Of a DNA stretch of 64,000 bases, positions 33,607 through 40,120 are shown one piece after another. Position numbers and translations under genes: made by a program. Every line of letters begins with the position of its first letter. Within the stretch, counting starts at the first letter, position 1. The notes under the pieces were generated by a model that was not told the origin of the DNA, made no database searches, and worked only from the letters and a program-made list of their open reading frames with translations. This DNA comes from Lentilactobacillus fungorum (GTDB lineage Bacteria > Bacillota > Bacilli > Lactobacillales > Lactobacillaceae). The DNA lies in NCBI RefSeq assembly GCF_016860605.1, contig NZ_BNJR01000015.1:1-64000 (forward strand), written 5' to 3'.

Positions 33607-33880
33607 GATGGCATCCCTCATTAGTGGCGGTTGGTATGTTGTTGGCTTGCTTTTGGTGGTGTTGCTCATACATTTTGATAACCATGTCAACCGCCCCACG
33701 GATAGCATCGGCATTAATACCAATAGCGAACATTTCCGATACGTAGAAAATGACTAAGTCGGTCATGATCTCGCTGTCGGAGTGATAGCCATTAAACTTT
33801 CGAAAATAACCGCCGTTAGCTTCTTTTCGATAGAGAATATATTTCTGTTGCTTTTGGTCAGTTAATTCAGTTTTGCTCAT
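33596..33880 (-). CDS. Hypothetical early island protein
   Basis: 94 aa, no recognised domain. ILYRKEANGGYFRKFNGYHSDSEIMTDLVIFYVSEMFAIGINADAIRGAVDMVIKMYEQHH suggests a small alpha-beta protein. Overlaps its neighbours by 4 bp at the start and 11 bp at the end, so it belongs to the minus-strand early operon that leads to rep. Confidence 0.65.
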   Translation of the reverse strand: MSKTELTDQKQQKYILYRKEANGGYFRKFNGYHSDSEIMTDLVIFYVSEMFAIGINADAIRGAVDMVIKMYEQHHQKQANNIPTATNEGCHHDE

Positions 33881-34080
33881 TTGTCAGCATCTCCCTTAAA
33901 CAGTTCATCCATCAACTTCAAGGCATCTTCGAGGGTGTTAATTTCTTTGGTTAGGGTATCCTTGATACGGTCTGATTCATTTTTTCCTAGCCAATGTCTG
34001 AGAATCTTCAAGTTACCGTTTGCGTCAATCACATTCGCATAAGCATTTGATAGCGTTCTGGATTCTTTATCGCTTAACAT
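33877..34080 (-). CDS. Small coiled-coil protein, paralogue of 34136-34372
   Basis: 67 aa from ATG 34080, with the SD AAAGGAG upstream. MLSDKESRTLSNAYANVIDA ... IKDTLTKEINTLEDALKLMDEL follows the same plan as the next upstream gene (MLSKTQYDTLMNLSRELLQS ... IRKTIDAQIARLTRCIHDID). It is a helical hairpin, probably regulatory or structural; function unknown. Ends with a 4-bp overlap into the next gene. Confidence 0.6.
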   Translation of the reverse strand: MLSDKESRTLSNAYANVIDANGNLKILRHWLGKNESDRIKDTLTKEINTLEDALKLMDELFKGDADK

Positions 34081-34135
34081 AAGTTGTCGAACTCCTTTCA
34101 GCTGAATACAAGTTATCACCAGTTTTAACATGAAG

Positions 34136-34372
34136 TTATTCGGGTTTAGTATCCAACTGTTTCAGCTTTTGCGATAAATCGCCATTATCCGCAATGATGT
34201 CAATATCATGAATACAGCGAGTCAATCTAGCAATTTGTGCGTCAATGGTTTTCCGAATAAATGCCGGTTCTTTTGTGGAAAGTTTCTTTTTGAGCGTTTT
34301 CAGATCATCATAGGATTGCAACAATTCCCGTGACAGGTTCATCAAAGTATCATATTGTGTTTTACTCAACAT
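34136..34372 (-). CDS. Small coiled-coil protein
   Basis: 78 aa from ATG 34372, 8 bp after GAGGAG; an ATG at 34378 is too close to that SD. Two amphipathic helices with the conserved pattern L..K-(x)-K/R-I/T-K..I..L. It is a diverged paralogue of the gene at 33877. Its leader contains a three-hairpin structure (34402-34480). Confidence 0.6.
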   Translation of the reverse strand: MLSKTQYDTLMNLSRELLQSYDDLKTLKKKLSTKEPAFIRKTIDAQIARLTRCIHDIDIIADNGDLSQKLKQLDTKPE

Positions 34373-34401
34373 TTTCATTACTCCTCTTATTTTGGTAAAA
34401 T

Positions 34402-34480
34402 AAAAGGGCATTGAGTGCATATCTGAATGCAGTAGACCATCTTCCGTCCAAAGTTGAATGGTCTATTTTTATGCCCTTTT
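34402..34480. other. Three-way-junction structure in an early-operon leader
   Basis: Outer stem AAAAGGGCAT (34402-34411)/ATGCCCTTTT (34471-34480) encloses TGCAT/ATGCA (34416-34431) and TAGACCAT/ATGGTCTA (34433-34465). All three stems are perfect. On the minus strand it ends CCCTTTTATTTT, so it could act as a terminator or attenuator between the early genes. Confidence 0.65.
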
Positions 34481-34647
34481 GTCATATTGAATTACTCCAA
34501 TTCTAAATTGCTTGTAATCACCGTTATAACAGTGCTATTGACACTGCCAACATCATTTTTTCGGACGCCGCTATGATGGGTGAGGGGTGTCGCAAATTGC
34601 GACTTCCTTTGTTGGCTAGTATCGCAGTTTGTGGCATTATCTTTTAA

Positions 34648-34764
34648 TTAATCGAACCACTGATGCGGGTTGTCATAAATACTTTTGGCCAATACGCCCA
34701 AGCCAAACGCCGTTAGGAACTTAACCATAAAAATCAGCCATGCCCCAAGTTCTGCCATCAACAT
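34648..34764 (-). CDS. Small membrane protein, 38 aa
   Basis: The minus strand opens with ATG 34764 after the SD AAGGTGATT. The product MLMAELGAWLIFMVKFLTAF is followed by GLGVLAKSIYDNPHQWFD: one hydrophobic helix (about residues 6-26) and a short polar tail. Good SD and clean hydrophobicity support it. Tiny membrane proteins like this occur in phage early regions. Function unknown. Confidence 0.6.
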   Translation of the reverse strand: MLMAELGAWLIFMVKFLTAFGLGVLAKSIYDNPHQWFD

Positions 34765-34833
34765 ATAATCACCTTCTTTTTAAGACTGGAACAATGTGCC
34801 CATAGATTTAACTTAATGCCCACTGATTCGCCA

Positions 34834-35523
34834 TTATTTGACCGCTGTCGGCGTTGGTAAAGTAATTTGATAGATAATGCCTTGATTGCCTAAAGTGTCT
34901 TTAATCTGTTGATAATTGAGTTTCATATCAAGCAAGGCAATGACTTGATTCTTAACCTTTTGAACGGCTTTGCTTTCGGCGGTATTGAGGTACTTGGTAA
35001 TTGGTTGATGGTCAGGGATGCGCCGCAGTTGTTTGATGCGGTTGCTTGAGATCCCTAACGCCTGTTTGTAGATTAGACGGTTGTAATTGGGATATGAGTG
35101 AACATCTGAATAGGGATTATTCTTGATGGCATCCCCAAGGTCTTTAGAAAAGTCTTTACCAAATTCATAAACGGCTTGGCGTTCGATCAGTTCTTTGCGT
35201 TCCTTTATGAACGCATGTGTTAAGGCCTTTTTAAACTTTCTTACTGGTTCAGCATTGGCGAGGTATTGAAGTAGCAGCATAGATTGACCCTCATTCAAAT
35301 GCCAAACCTTCTTTGGACGGCCAACAGCTTTTAATTTACGGATCTCAAATCCCAAAATTCCAAATTCTTTTAAGTCATCTTGATACTTTCGAATCAGCCG
35401 ATTAACCGAATGTAAATCAGTATCAGCAAAATTTGCGATTATATCCGGTGTGGTATAGGGTTCCGCATCCACACTCTGAGAGTTAAGAAACACTAGCTTG
35501 CTATCAAATTCCAGTAAATTCAT
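34834..35523 (-). CDS. Rha-family phage regulatory protein
   Basis: 229 aa from ATG 35523 (SD AAAGGAG, 5 bp). The N-terminal half has the Rha-like layout: VFLNSQSVDAEPYTTPDIIA, FADTDLHSVNRLIRKYQDDL and LNEGQSMLLLQYLANAEPVRKFKKALTHAFIKERK, the last matching the Rha L..K..A..AF..M pattern. The C-terminal half (RIKQLRRIPDHQPITKYL) is separate and may bind DNA. In lambdoid phages Rha interferes with lytic growth in some hosts; here its role is unproven. Confidence 0.7.
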   Translation of the reverse strand: MNLLEFDSKLVFLNSQSVDAEPYTTPDIIANFADTDLHSVNRLIRKYQDDLKEFGILGFEIRKLKAVGRPKKVWHLNEGQSMLLLQYLANAEPVRKFKKALTHAFIKERKELIERQAVYEFGKDFSKDLGDAIKNNPYSDVHSYPNYNRLIYKQALGISSNRIKQLRRIPDHQPITKYLNTAESKAVQKVKNQVIALLDMKLNYQQIKDTLGNQGIIYQITLPTPTAVK

Positions 35524-35598
35524 ATATTTTGCTCCTTTCAATCTGCCTTGTTGATGCTGTCAGCAAGGCTTTTTTGCATCCTGCCACGGACTATAAAA

Positions 35599-35868
35599 TT
35601 AGTTGTTTAAAATATACTTAGTGAGTTCTGCTTTCTCGAAGAAGTAACGACCTCCGATAAAATGCATAGGCAAACCTTGTTTAACAAGAGCTGATAGCGT
35701 TCCTTATGAGATGCCTAACCATTTGGCGGCCGCTCGTTTGCTATTTAACCACGGGCTATCAATGCCGGTCTTTTGTCGGGCGTCTGTTACTGCATCTTTG
35801 ATTGTTGCGAATACTTGTTTCCTGAGTGCTTCATCATACTCAGGCGATAATGTTACCTGAACAGCCAT
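35599..35868 (-). pseudogene. Excisionase-like / DUF771-type HTH gene with in-frame stop
   Basis: The frame from ATG 35868 (SD GGGGGTGATTAC) encodes MAVQVTLSPEYDEALRKQVF ... SPWLNSKRAAAKWLGIS, then TAA at 35704-35706. The same frame continues as GTLSALVKQGLPMHFIGGRYFFEKAELTKYILNN to TAA at 35599 (in part: LPMHFIGGRYFFEKAEL). The joined product is a typical helix-turn-helix excisionase-type protein, with the stop in the middle of the HTH. A single CAA to TAA change would explain it. If real, island excision or early regulation may be impaired. Confidence 0.75.
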
Positions 35869-35872
35869 GTAA

Positions 35873-36070
35873 TCACCCCCTTTCAATCCAATTATTTACA
35901 TTTTTGTAAACCTTAGCATTTACGATGACGGGTGTATTAGAATTTAAAATTTTCCTAAGTGTCGGTAATGACAATCCTATGTCATCCGCTATCTGATAGC
36001 GCCATTTACGTTTTAGAGCCAATTTAATCAGTATTTTTTTCTGCTGATCTTGATCGATTATATAATTCAT
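35873..36070 (-). CDS. Cro-like HTH protein
   Basis: 65 aa. IKLALKRKWRYQIADDIGLSLPTLRKILNSNTPVIVNAKVYKNVNNWI has a small lambda-type HTH (in part: YQIADDIGLSLPTLRKILNS). First gene on the minus side of the repressor switch, so the likely Cro equivalent. Its 3' end contains one TTTACATTTTTGTAAA operator-like word (35895-35910). Ends 4 bp before the excisionase-like start. Confidence 0.7.
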   Translation of the reverse strand: MNYIIDQDQQKKILIKLALKRKWRYQIADDIGLSLPTLRKILNSNTPVIVNAKVYKNVNNWIERG

Positions 36071-36085
36071 ATCATCACTCCCAAA

Positions 36086-36161
36086 TTACATTATTTGTAA
36101 ATATGAATTAATTTTAGCTTACATTTTTTGTAAATGCAAGTTTTATTTGCATTTTGTGTAA
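36086..36161. promoter_or_regulatory. Operator array of the island's repressor switch
   Basis: Three 15-bp dyads TTACATTATTTGTAA (36086-36100), TTACATTTTTTGTAA (36119-36133) and TTGCATTTTGTGTAA (36147-36161; imperfect) in the divergent gap between the Cro-like and repressor genes. A fourth related word lies at 35895-35910. Graded match suggests graded affinity, as in lambda OR. Confidence 0.8.
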
Positions 36162-36200
36162 ACATGGTTTTTAATGATAGGTGATTGGAAGTGATAACAA

Positions 36201-36635
36201 ATGTCTGAATATCCGCCATTAAAATATAAAAATCGAATTAAACAACTTAGGACAAGGGACAAATTGACCCAAAAACAGCTTGCCACTAAATTTAATGAGT
36301 ACATAACAACTAAAAGACTGGATGTGAAGCCGGTTTCTTATGCGACAATTTCAAGATGGGAAAAGAATATCTCCCAACCACGAAACGAATCTATTGAGGC
36401 TCTGGCATCGTTGTTTCATGTTAGTCCATTATATGTGAGTGGCTTACAAAATGAGCCTTGGTCTGGTTGGGAAAGATTAGACACAGCAGTTCAATCTACG
36501 GATTTTTCAGATCCAGAAGCTGCAAAAAAAACATTGAATTATGTTGTATTAGTTTTGTCAAGCCAAATAGATGAGCTGCAAGAACGAGTTCGTGAACTGG
36601 AAAATCCTAATTCAGATTATGATCCATATGGATAA
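36201..36635 (+). CDS. XRE-family repressor
   Basis: 144 aa. N-terminal HTH: KNRIKQLRTRDKLTQKQLAT ... PVSYATISRWEKNISQPRNESIEALASLFHVSPLYVSGL (in part: YATISRWEKNISQPRNESI). The C-terminal third is a coiled coil (VVLVLSSQIDELQERVRELEN) for oligomerisation. There is no S24 peptidase domain, so induction cannot be by RecA-driven self-cleavage; in PICIs of this type (Stl) a phage protein relieves repression. This supports satellite lifestyle. It is divergent from the Cro-like gene. Confidence 0.85.
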   Translation: MSEYPPLKYKNRIKQLRTRDKLTQKQLATKFNEYITTKRLDVKPVSYATISRWEKNISQPRNESIEALASLFHVSPLYVSGLQNEPWSGWERLDTAVQSTDFSDPEAAKKTLNYVVLVLSSQIDELQERVRELENPNSDYDPYG

Positions 36636-36724
36636 GGGTGAAGGGGTTATAAGTTGGGGCTTTCAGGATGCTATCCAATCATTAGTAATATAATCCGAAT
36701 ACATATTTTTGAGGGGATGCAACA

Positions 36725-37141
36725 ATGAACAGAATTACGAAATATGCTTTATTAGCATTATCCAGCATCACATTTGCTACAACAGTATCAACTGTACAGA
36801 GTCATGCCGCAACATGGCATTATGGCACACCAAAGACATTGAGGGGAACGTATAAAGTAGCCCGACATGCTGGAACTGGTAAGTATCGTTTTAAATATTA
36901 TGAGGGCGTACGTGTAACTGGAAGAGACTTTGAAACCTTTGGACTCGGTGATGGCTTTGCTATGAACCGTGTAAGTTATAAGCGTTATGGCCGGTATACG
37001 TATGTATTGCGTGGAGTTGAGTACCGATATTCTCACAAGGTCAATTATGTTAAATTAAGAGCCACTCATTACAAATTAAAAGAACGTATCATTACCCCAC
37101 ATTACGCCGATAAGCATTTCTCTAGGGTGTACTACTGGTAG
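36725..37141 (+). CDS. Small secreted protein, island cargo
   Basis: 138 aa. Sec signal peptide MNRITKYALLALSSITFATT with cleavage near SHAA; the mature part is basic and Tyr-rich (HYGTPKTLRGTYKVARHAGTG; YKRYGRYTYVLRGVEYRYSH), without Cys. It resembles the small secreted SH3-like cell-wall proteins of lactobacilli, but I cannot name a family. It lies between repressor and integrase, the usual place for lysogenic cargo. SD GAGGGGATG. Confidence 0.75.
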   Translation: MNRITKYALLALSSITFATTVSTVQSHAATWHYGTPKTLRGTYKVARHAGTGKYRFKYYEGVRVTGRDFETFGLGDGFAMNRVSYKRYGRYTYVLRGVEYRYSHKVNYVKLRATHYKLKERIITPHYADKHFSRVYYW

Positions 37142-37187
37142 CCGTTTCAATTTTAAAGTTATAGTTATAAATGCTGTTACGATACGA

Positions 37188-37333
37188 TTGACTGAATAAA
37201 CTGCAAATAGTAGCATACTGAGTTAGGAAAGGACGGTTCGACCGTTCGCTAAAGTATTAGCTTGCCTATTGCCTTGGTTATGTAGTGAGAAAGACCGACT
37301 CAGTTAAGTAATTGCTGGGTCGGTCTTTTTTTT
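37188..37333 (+). ncRNA. Predicted small RNA 1 (promoter + terminator)
   Basis: TTGACT (37188) - 17 bp - TAGCAT (37211) predicts a start near 37223. A GGACGGTTCGACCGT hairpin (37231-37246) follows, and an intrinsic terminator AAGACCGAC/GTCGGTCTT ending in eight T residues closes it near 37333. The inverted repeat ACTGAGT/ACTCAGT (37217, 37298) brackets the locus. A homologue lies 210 bp downstream. No ORF. Confidence 0.65.
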
Positions 37334-37397
37334 ACATTGGTTTATTCAATTAAAAAAGCGGTTTGTTAAAGCCTATTAGACGGATCAACTGGTTAGG

Positions 37398-37529
37398 TTG
37401 ACCACTTACAACGCAAATAGTAGTATATGCACTAAGGAAAGAACGATTCGATCGTTCGCTAACCTAGGTACAGCCGAAAGTTAGTTATTAAGAAGTCAGC
37501 TAGTGCATAACGTACTGGTTGGCTTTTTT
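37398..37529 (+). ncRNA. Predicted small RNA 2 (homologue of small RNA 1)
   Basis: TTGACC (37398) - 17 bp - TAGTAT (37421), then GAACGATTCGATCGTTCGC hairpin (37441-37459) and terminator AGTCAGC/GTTGGCT with six T residues to 37529. The bracketing inverted repeat is TATGCACTA/TAGTGCATA (37426, 37501). Stems differ from copy 1 by paired changes, supporting structure. The 477-bp gap 37142-37618 holds only these two loci. Confidence 0.65.
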
Positions 37530-37618
37530 CGTTTCTTCATGTTCGTCCAATCACTGAATGACGTTAAAAGCTGTTGTCCGATCTTCATCCCTGCCACGGA
37601 CGGAAAGGACAAAGCATT

Positions 37619-38767
37619 ATGGCAAGTATCAGAAGTTACCTGACTAAATCAGGCGAAAAGCGTTACATGTTTCAAATGTATGGTGGGACTAACCCGCAGA
37701 CCGGCAAGCCCAAGAAAACTACCCGCCGTGGGTTCAAGACACAAAAAGAAGCCACCCTAGAGGCTTCAAGGCTTGAACTTGAAATCTCAAAAGGTGGCAT
37801 CCCGCAGCAAGATAATATTCTGTTTGAACAAGTTTATAAGGAATGGTATCAAGCATATATTAATACCGTTCGAGAAAGCACGTACGCCCGTACTTCTCAA
37901 ATGTTCACTAACCACATTCTACCTTATTTTGGCAATAAACGCATCCGCACAATTACGATTGCGCAATGTCAAAAGGCGGTGAACGATTGGTTCAAGTTGG
38001 CACCCAATAACTACAAGAAGTGGTTCAATTATACTTCAAACGTGTTTGATTATGCCATCAAGCATGAATACATTGAGAAGAACCCGACTAATTTAGTTAA
38101 TGTTCCCAAAAAGCAAGTGGATTTTGGTGATAAGCCGGCCAACTTTTGGGATAAGGATCAATTACAGCAGTTCTTTACGTATATTGATCCGCATAAAGAA
38201 TTAGAGAAGTTTACGCTGTTTCGGGTGTTGGCCTTTGCTGGTCTTAGGCGAGGTGAGTGCTTGGCGTTAACGTGGGATGATGTTAATTTCTCTGATAGTA
38301 CCATCCGCATTAATAAGACACTGACGCAGGGAATGCGCGGCGTGCAGATTGTTCAAGCGCCGAAAACTCGCAAGGGACGGCGAACGCTGACTTTAGACCC
38401 GCAAACGATGCATTACCTGAAAGCATGGCGGGTTGAACAACGCAAGTATTATTTGATGCTAGGCTTTAACACCATGAATAAGGGGCAGCTCATCTTTGCC
38501 AACACTAAGAACAAGTTTAAGTCACTCAACACACCAGCCAAGTGGTTAAAGAAAATTATCAAAGATCACGGCTTGAAGAAGATTACGGTTCATGGCTTTC
38601 GGCATACCCATGCATCGGCTTTATTTGCTGCCGGTGCTAGCATTAAGGAAGTGCAGGAGCGATTAGGGCATGAGGATATTCAAACCACAATGGATGTGTA
38701 CACGCATGTCACGAACCAACAGAATGAAGAAGCCGTTCAAAAACTAGAAGCCTATCTTAATTTCTAG
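37619..38767 (+). CDS. int: Tyrosine recombinase integrase
   Basis: 382 aa from ATG 37619 (SD GGAAAGGA). The N-terminal AP2-type arm-binding domain (ASIRSYLTKSGEKRYMFQMY; TTRRGFKTQKEA) is followed by a SAM-like core-binding domain (FEQVYKEWYQAYINTVRE) and the catalytic domain: Arg in AGLRRGECLALTW, HGFRHTHAS (H-x-x-R), and Tyr in TTMDVYTHV. Intact. It lies 93 bp from attR and points at it. GGCATTCA arm-type repeats flank both ends of the island. It catalyses integration at the ssrA 3' end. Confidence 0.95.
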   Translation: MASIRSYLTKSGEKRYMFQMYGGTNPQTGKPKKTTRRGFKTQKEATLEASRLELEISKGGIPQQDNILFEQVYKEWYQAYINTVRESTYARTSQMFTNHILPYFGNKRIRTITIAQCQKAVNDWFKLAPNNYKKWFNYTSNVFDYAIKHEYIEKNPTNLVNVPKKQVDFGDKPANFWDKDQLQQFFTYIDPHKELEKFTLFRVLAFAGLRRGECLALTWDDVNFSDSTIRINKTLTQGMRGVQIVQAPKTRKGRRTLTLDPQTMHYLKAWRVEQRKYYLMLGFNTMNKGQLIFANTKNKFKSLNTPAKWLKKIIKDHGLKKITVHGFRHTHASALFAAGASIKEVQERLGHEDIQTTMDVYTHVTNQQNEEAVQKLEAYLNF

Positions 38768-38772
38768 CAAAT

Positions 38773-38792
38773 GGCATTCATTTTGGCATTCA
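38773..38792. repeat. Integrase arm-type repeats, right
   Basis: GGCATTCA at 38773 and 38785 (12-bp period), right after the int stop, matching the three copies at 27471-27500. Confidence 0.7.
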
Positions 38793-38859
38793 GTTTCATT
38801 TTAAGGACGTCTAAAACGTTGATAAACATTGGTATAACAAGCATCTTTGGAAAGTGGTA

Positions 38860-38884
38860 TTCAAAACCCGCCGACTCCATTGAT
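38860..38884 (+). other. attR
   Basis: TTCAAAACCCGCCGACTCCA-type 25-bp repeat of the tmRNA 3' end; 18 bases identical to attL from CCCGCC onward. It is the orphan host or phage half of the duplicated site and is not attached to a tmRNA body. Confidence 0.85.
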
Positions 38885-38888
38885 AGAT

Positions 38889-38938
38889 AAAAGCTGGTAA
38901 TCATGAGTGTTTCAAAACTCATCATTACCAGCTTTTTA
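38889..38938 (+). terminator. Terminator, probably the original ssrA terminator
   Basis: AAAAGCTGGTAAT/ATTACCAGCTTTTT with an inner ATGAGT/ACTCAT stem and T-tail, lying just beyond attR as expected for the displaced tmRNA terminator. Confidence 0.75.
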
Positions 38939-38993
38939 ATTCTATAGCGATACCAAAAATTACCAGCTTTATTATGACTGTGCTGGTGATAAC

Positions 38994-39227
38994 TTACTCG
39001 TTCAAACCGCCAAATTCTTTTAAGATATCTTCAATTGGGTAGGATTTCTCACCACTCTCTTTATAGCGCTTGTATGCGATATCTGCGACTTGTTTGTCAT
39101 ACTCATCCTCTAACTGTTCCATTGAGTATTTTTTAATCAAGTTAGATAACGAAATTCCGTAAAAATCTGTCATATATTTAAGCCATTCTTTTTCTTCGTT
39201 AGTAACAGTAATGGTAATTTTAGCCAT
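38994..39227 (-). CDS. Orphan RelB-type antitoxin
   Basis: 77 aa from ATG 39227 (SD GGGAGC); the frame is open upstream to 39347 without an SD. MAKITITVTNEEKEWLKYMT ... KYSMEQLEDEYDKQVADIAY ... ILKEFGGLNE is a close paralogue of the island's RelB (30399-30632), of equal length. No RelE follows: 38885-38993 holds only the terminator and a short gap. It may neutralise the island toxin or be left from an earlier element at the same site. Confidence 0.85.
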   Translation of the reverse strand: MAKITITVTNEEKEWLKYMTDFYGISLSNLIKKYSMEQLEDEYDKQVADIAYKRYKESGEKSYPIEDILKEFGGLNE

Positions 39228-39416
39228 TCCAGCAGCTCCCTGTGCGCTTTTTGTGTAATAATAGTATAGACTAAATGATAAAAATGACCGATTAAAAAGC
39301 CCTCGTTTACCATATATTATCAGGTAACTCAGTAAAAAGCCCAGCAATTCTACTGGGCAGGCTTTAGTAAGTACTTGATAATCGTGATACCGCTTTGCGT
39401 TACTATTTTAAGTTCA

Positions 39417-39908
39417 TTATGAACCGTTACTGTTCGAACTATTCATTTGTCGCAGCGCTGACATCAACTGGAGGAGTTGGGCATGATAAATGTCTGATCG
39501 AAGCGCCTGGTTCTGTGTGCTAAACCAATATTGTTTTGCCGGAGCAACGTAAGTTTCTGGAACATGGTATTTAGTCGCAATTTCTTGAAAGGTCGTGGGA
39601 TTATCGGCTGCTTGTTGGAGTCGATACAGCGGTTCTTGTTCAATAATTTGGACAACTTGTGGGCGGACTTCTTGGGGTAGCTTTGGCTCGACCACTTTGA
39701 TAACCGTTTGCTTAATTGGTTTATCCAGAATCGTGTTGGTTTGGCGTTGGGCATCGGTTAATTCATGGACCTGATGACCAATATATAGCGCTCCGCCTAG
39801 AATAATCGCTAAAATAGCAAGGATAATGTAAAGCTTGGTATGACGTGATTTTTTGGCTCGTTGAGTTGTTTGGCTGCGCCTAAGTCTCGATGGCGTTTGG
39901 TCTTGCAT
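39417..39908 (-). CDS. Membrane-anchored hypothetical protein
   Basis: 163 aa. Basic N-terminus (SRLRRSQTTQRAKKSRHTK), one transmembrane helix (about residues 27-45, LYIILAILAIILGGALYIG), then an extracytoplasmic region rich in Gln with EIATKYHVPETYV. No family recognised. SD AAGGAG lies 10 bp before ATG. Monocistronic. Confidence 0.7.
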   Translation of the reverse strand: MQDQTPSRLRRSQTTQRAKKSRHTKLYIILAILAIILGGALYIGHQVHELTDAQRQTNTILDKPIKQTVIKVVEPKLPQEVRPQVVQIIEQEPLYRLQQAADNPTTFQEIATKYHVPETYVAPAKQYWFSTQNQALRSDIYHAQLLQLMSALRQMNSSNSNGS

Positions 39909-40120
39909 GGCGACACATCTCCTTAAATAACCCCGTTTGCCTTAGTTTATCATCTATCCTGACAAGTGGGCTTTTAAACGCTTTGATCTTAAAAATTATG
40001 TAAAAAAATGGCGAGCCGCTTCGACCTTCGGAACGCATATGCGCCGATCGTTGCTGACTCACCGTGGTTTGGCACCAGTAGAAACTATAACAGGAAACCA
40101 TGAACTTAGCAAGTAATGGA

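Larger units (their letters stand above)
27367..38884. mobile_element. Phage-satellite-like island (PICI-like) integrated in ssrA
   Basis: Bounded by the 18-bp repeat CCCGCCGACTCCATTGAT at 27367 and 38867. From the right end inward: integrase, two small-RNA loci, secreted protein and repressor on +; then, divergently on -, Cro-like, excisionase-like (broken), Rha, small early genes, DnaD-like replication initiator, RelBE and sigma-like genes. There is no terminase, portal, capsid, tail or lysis gene. The length (11.5 kb), the repressor/early-gene divergence and the rep-plus-repeat-array arrangement match phage-inducible chromosomal islands. A degraded prophage is the alternative. Confidence 0.8.
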
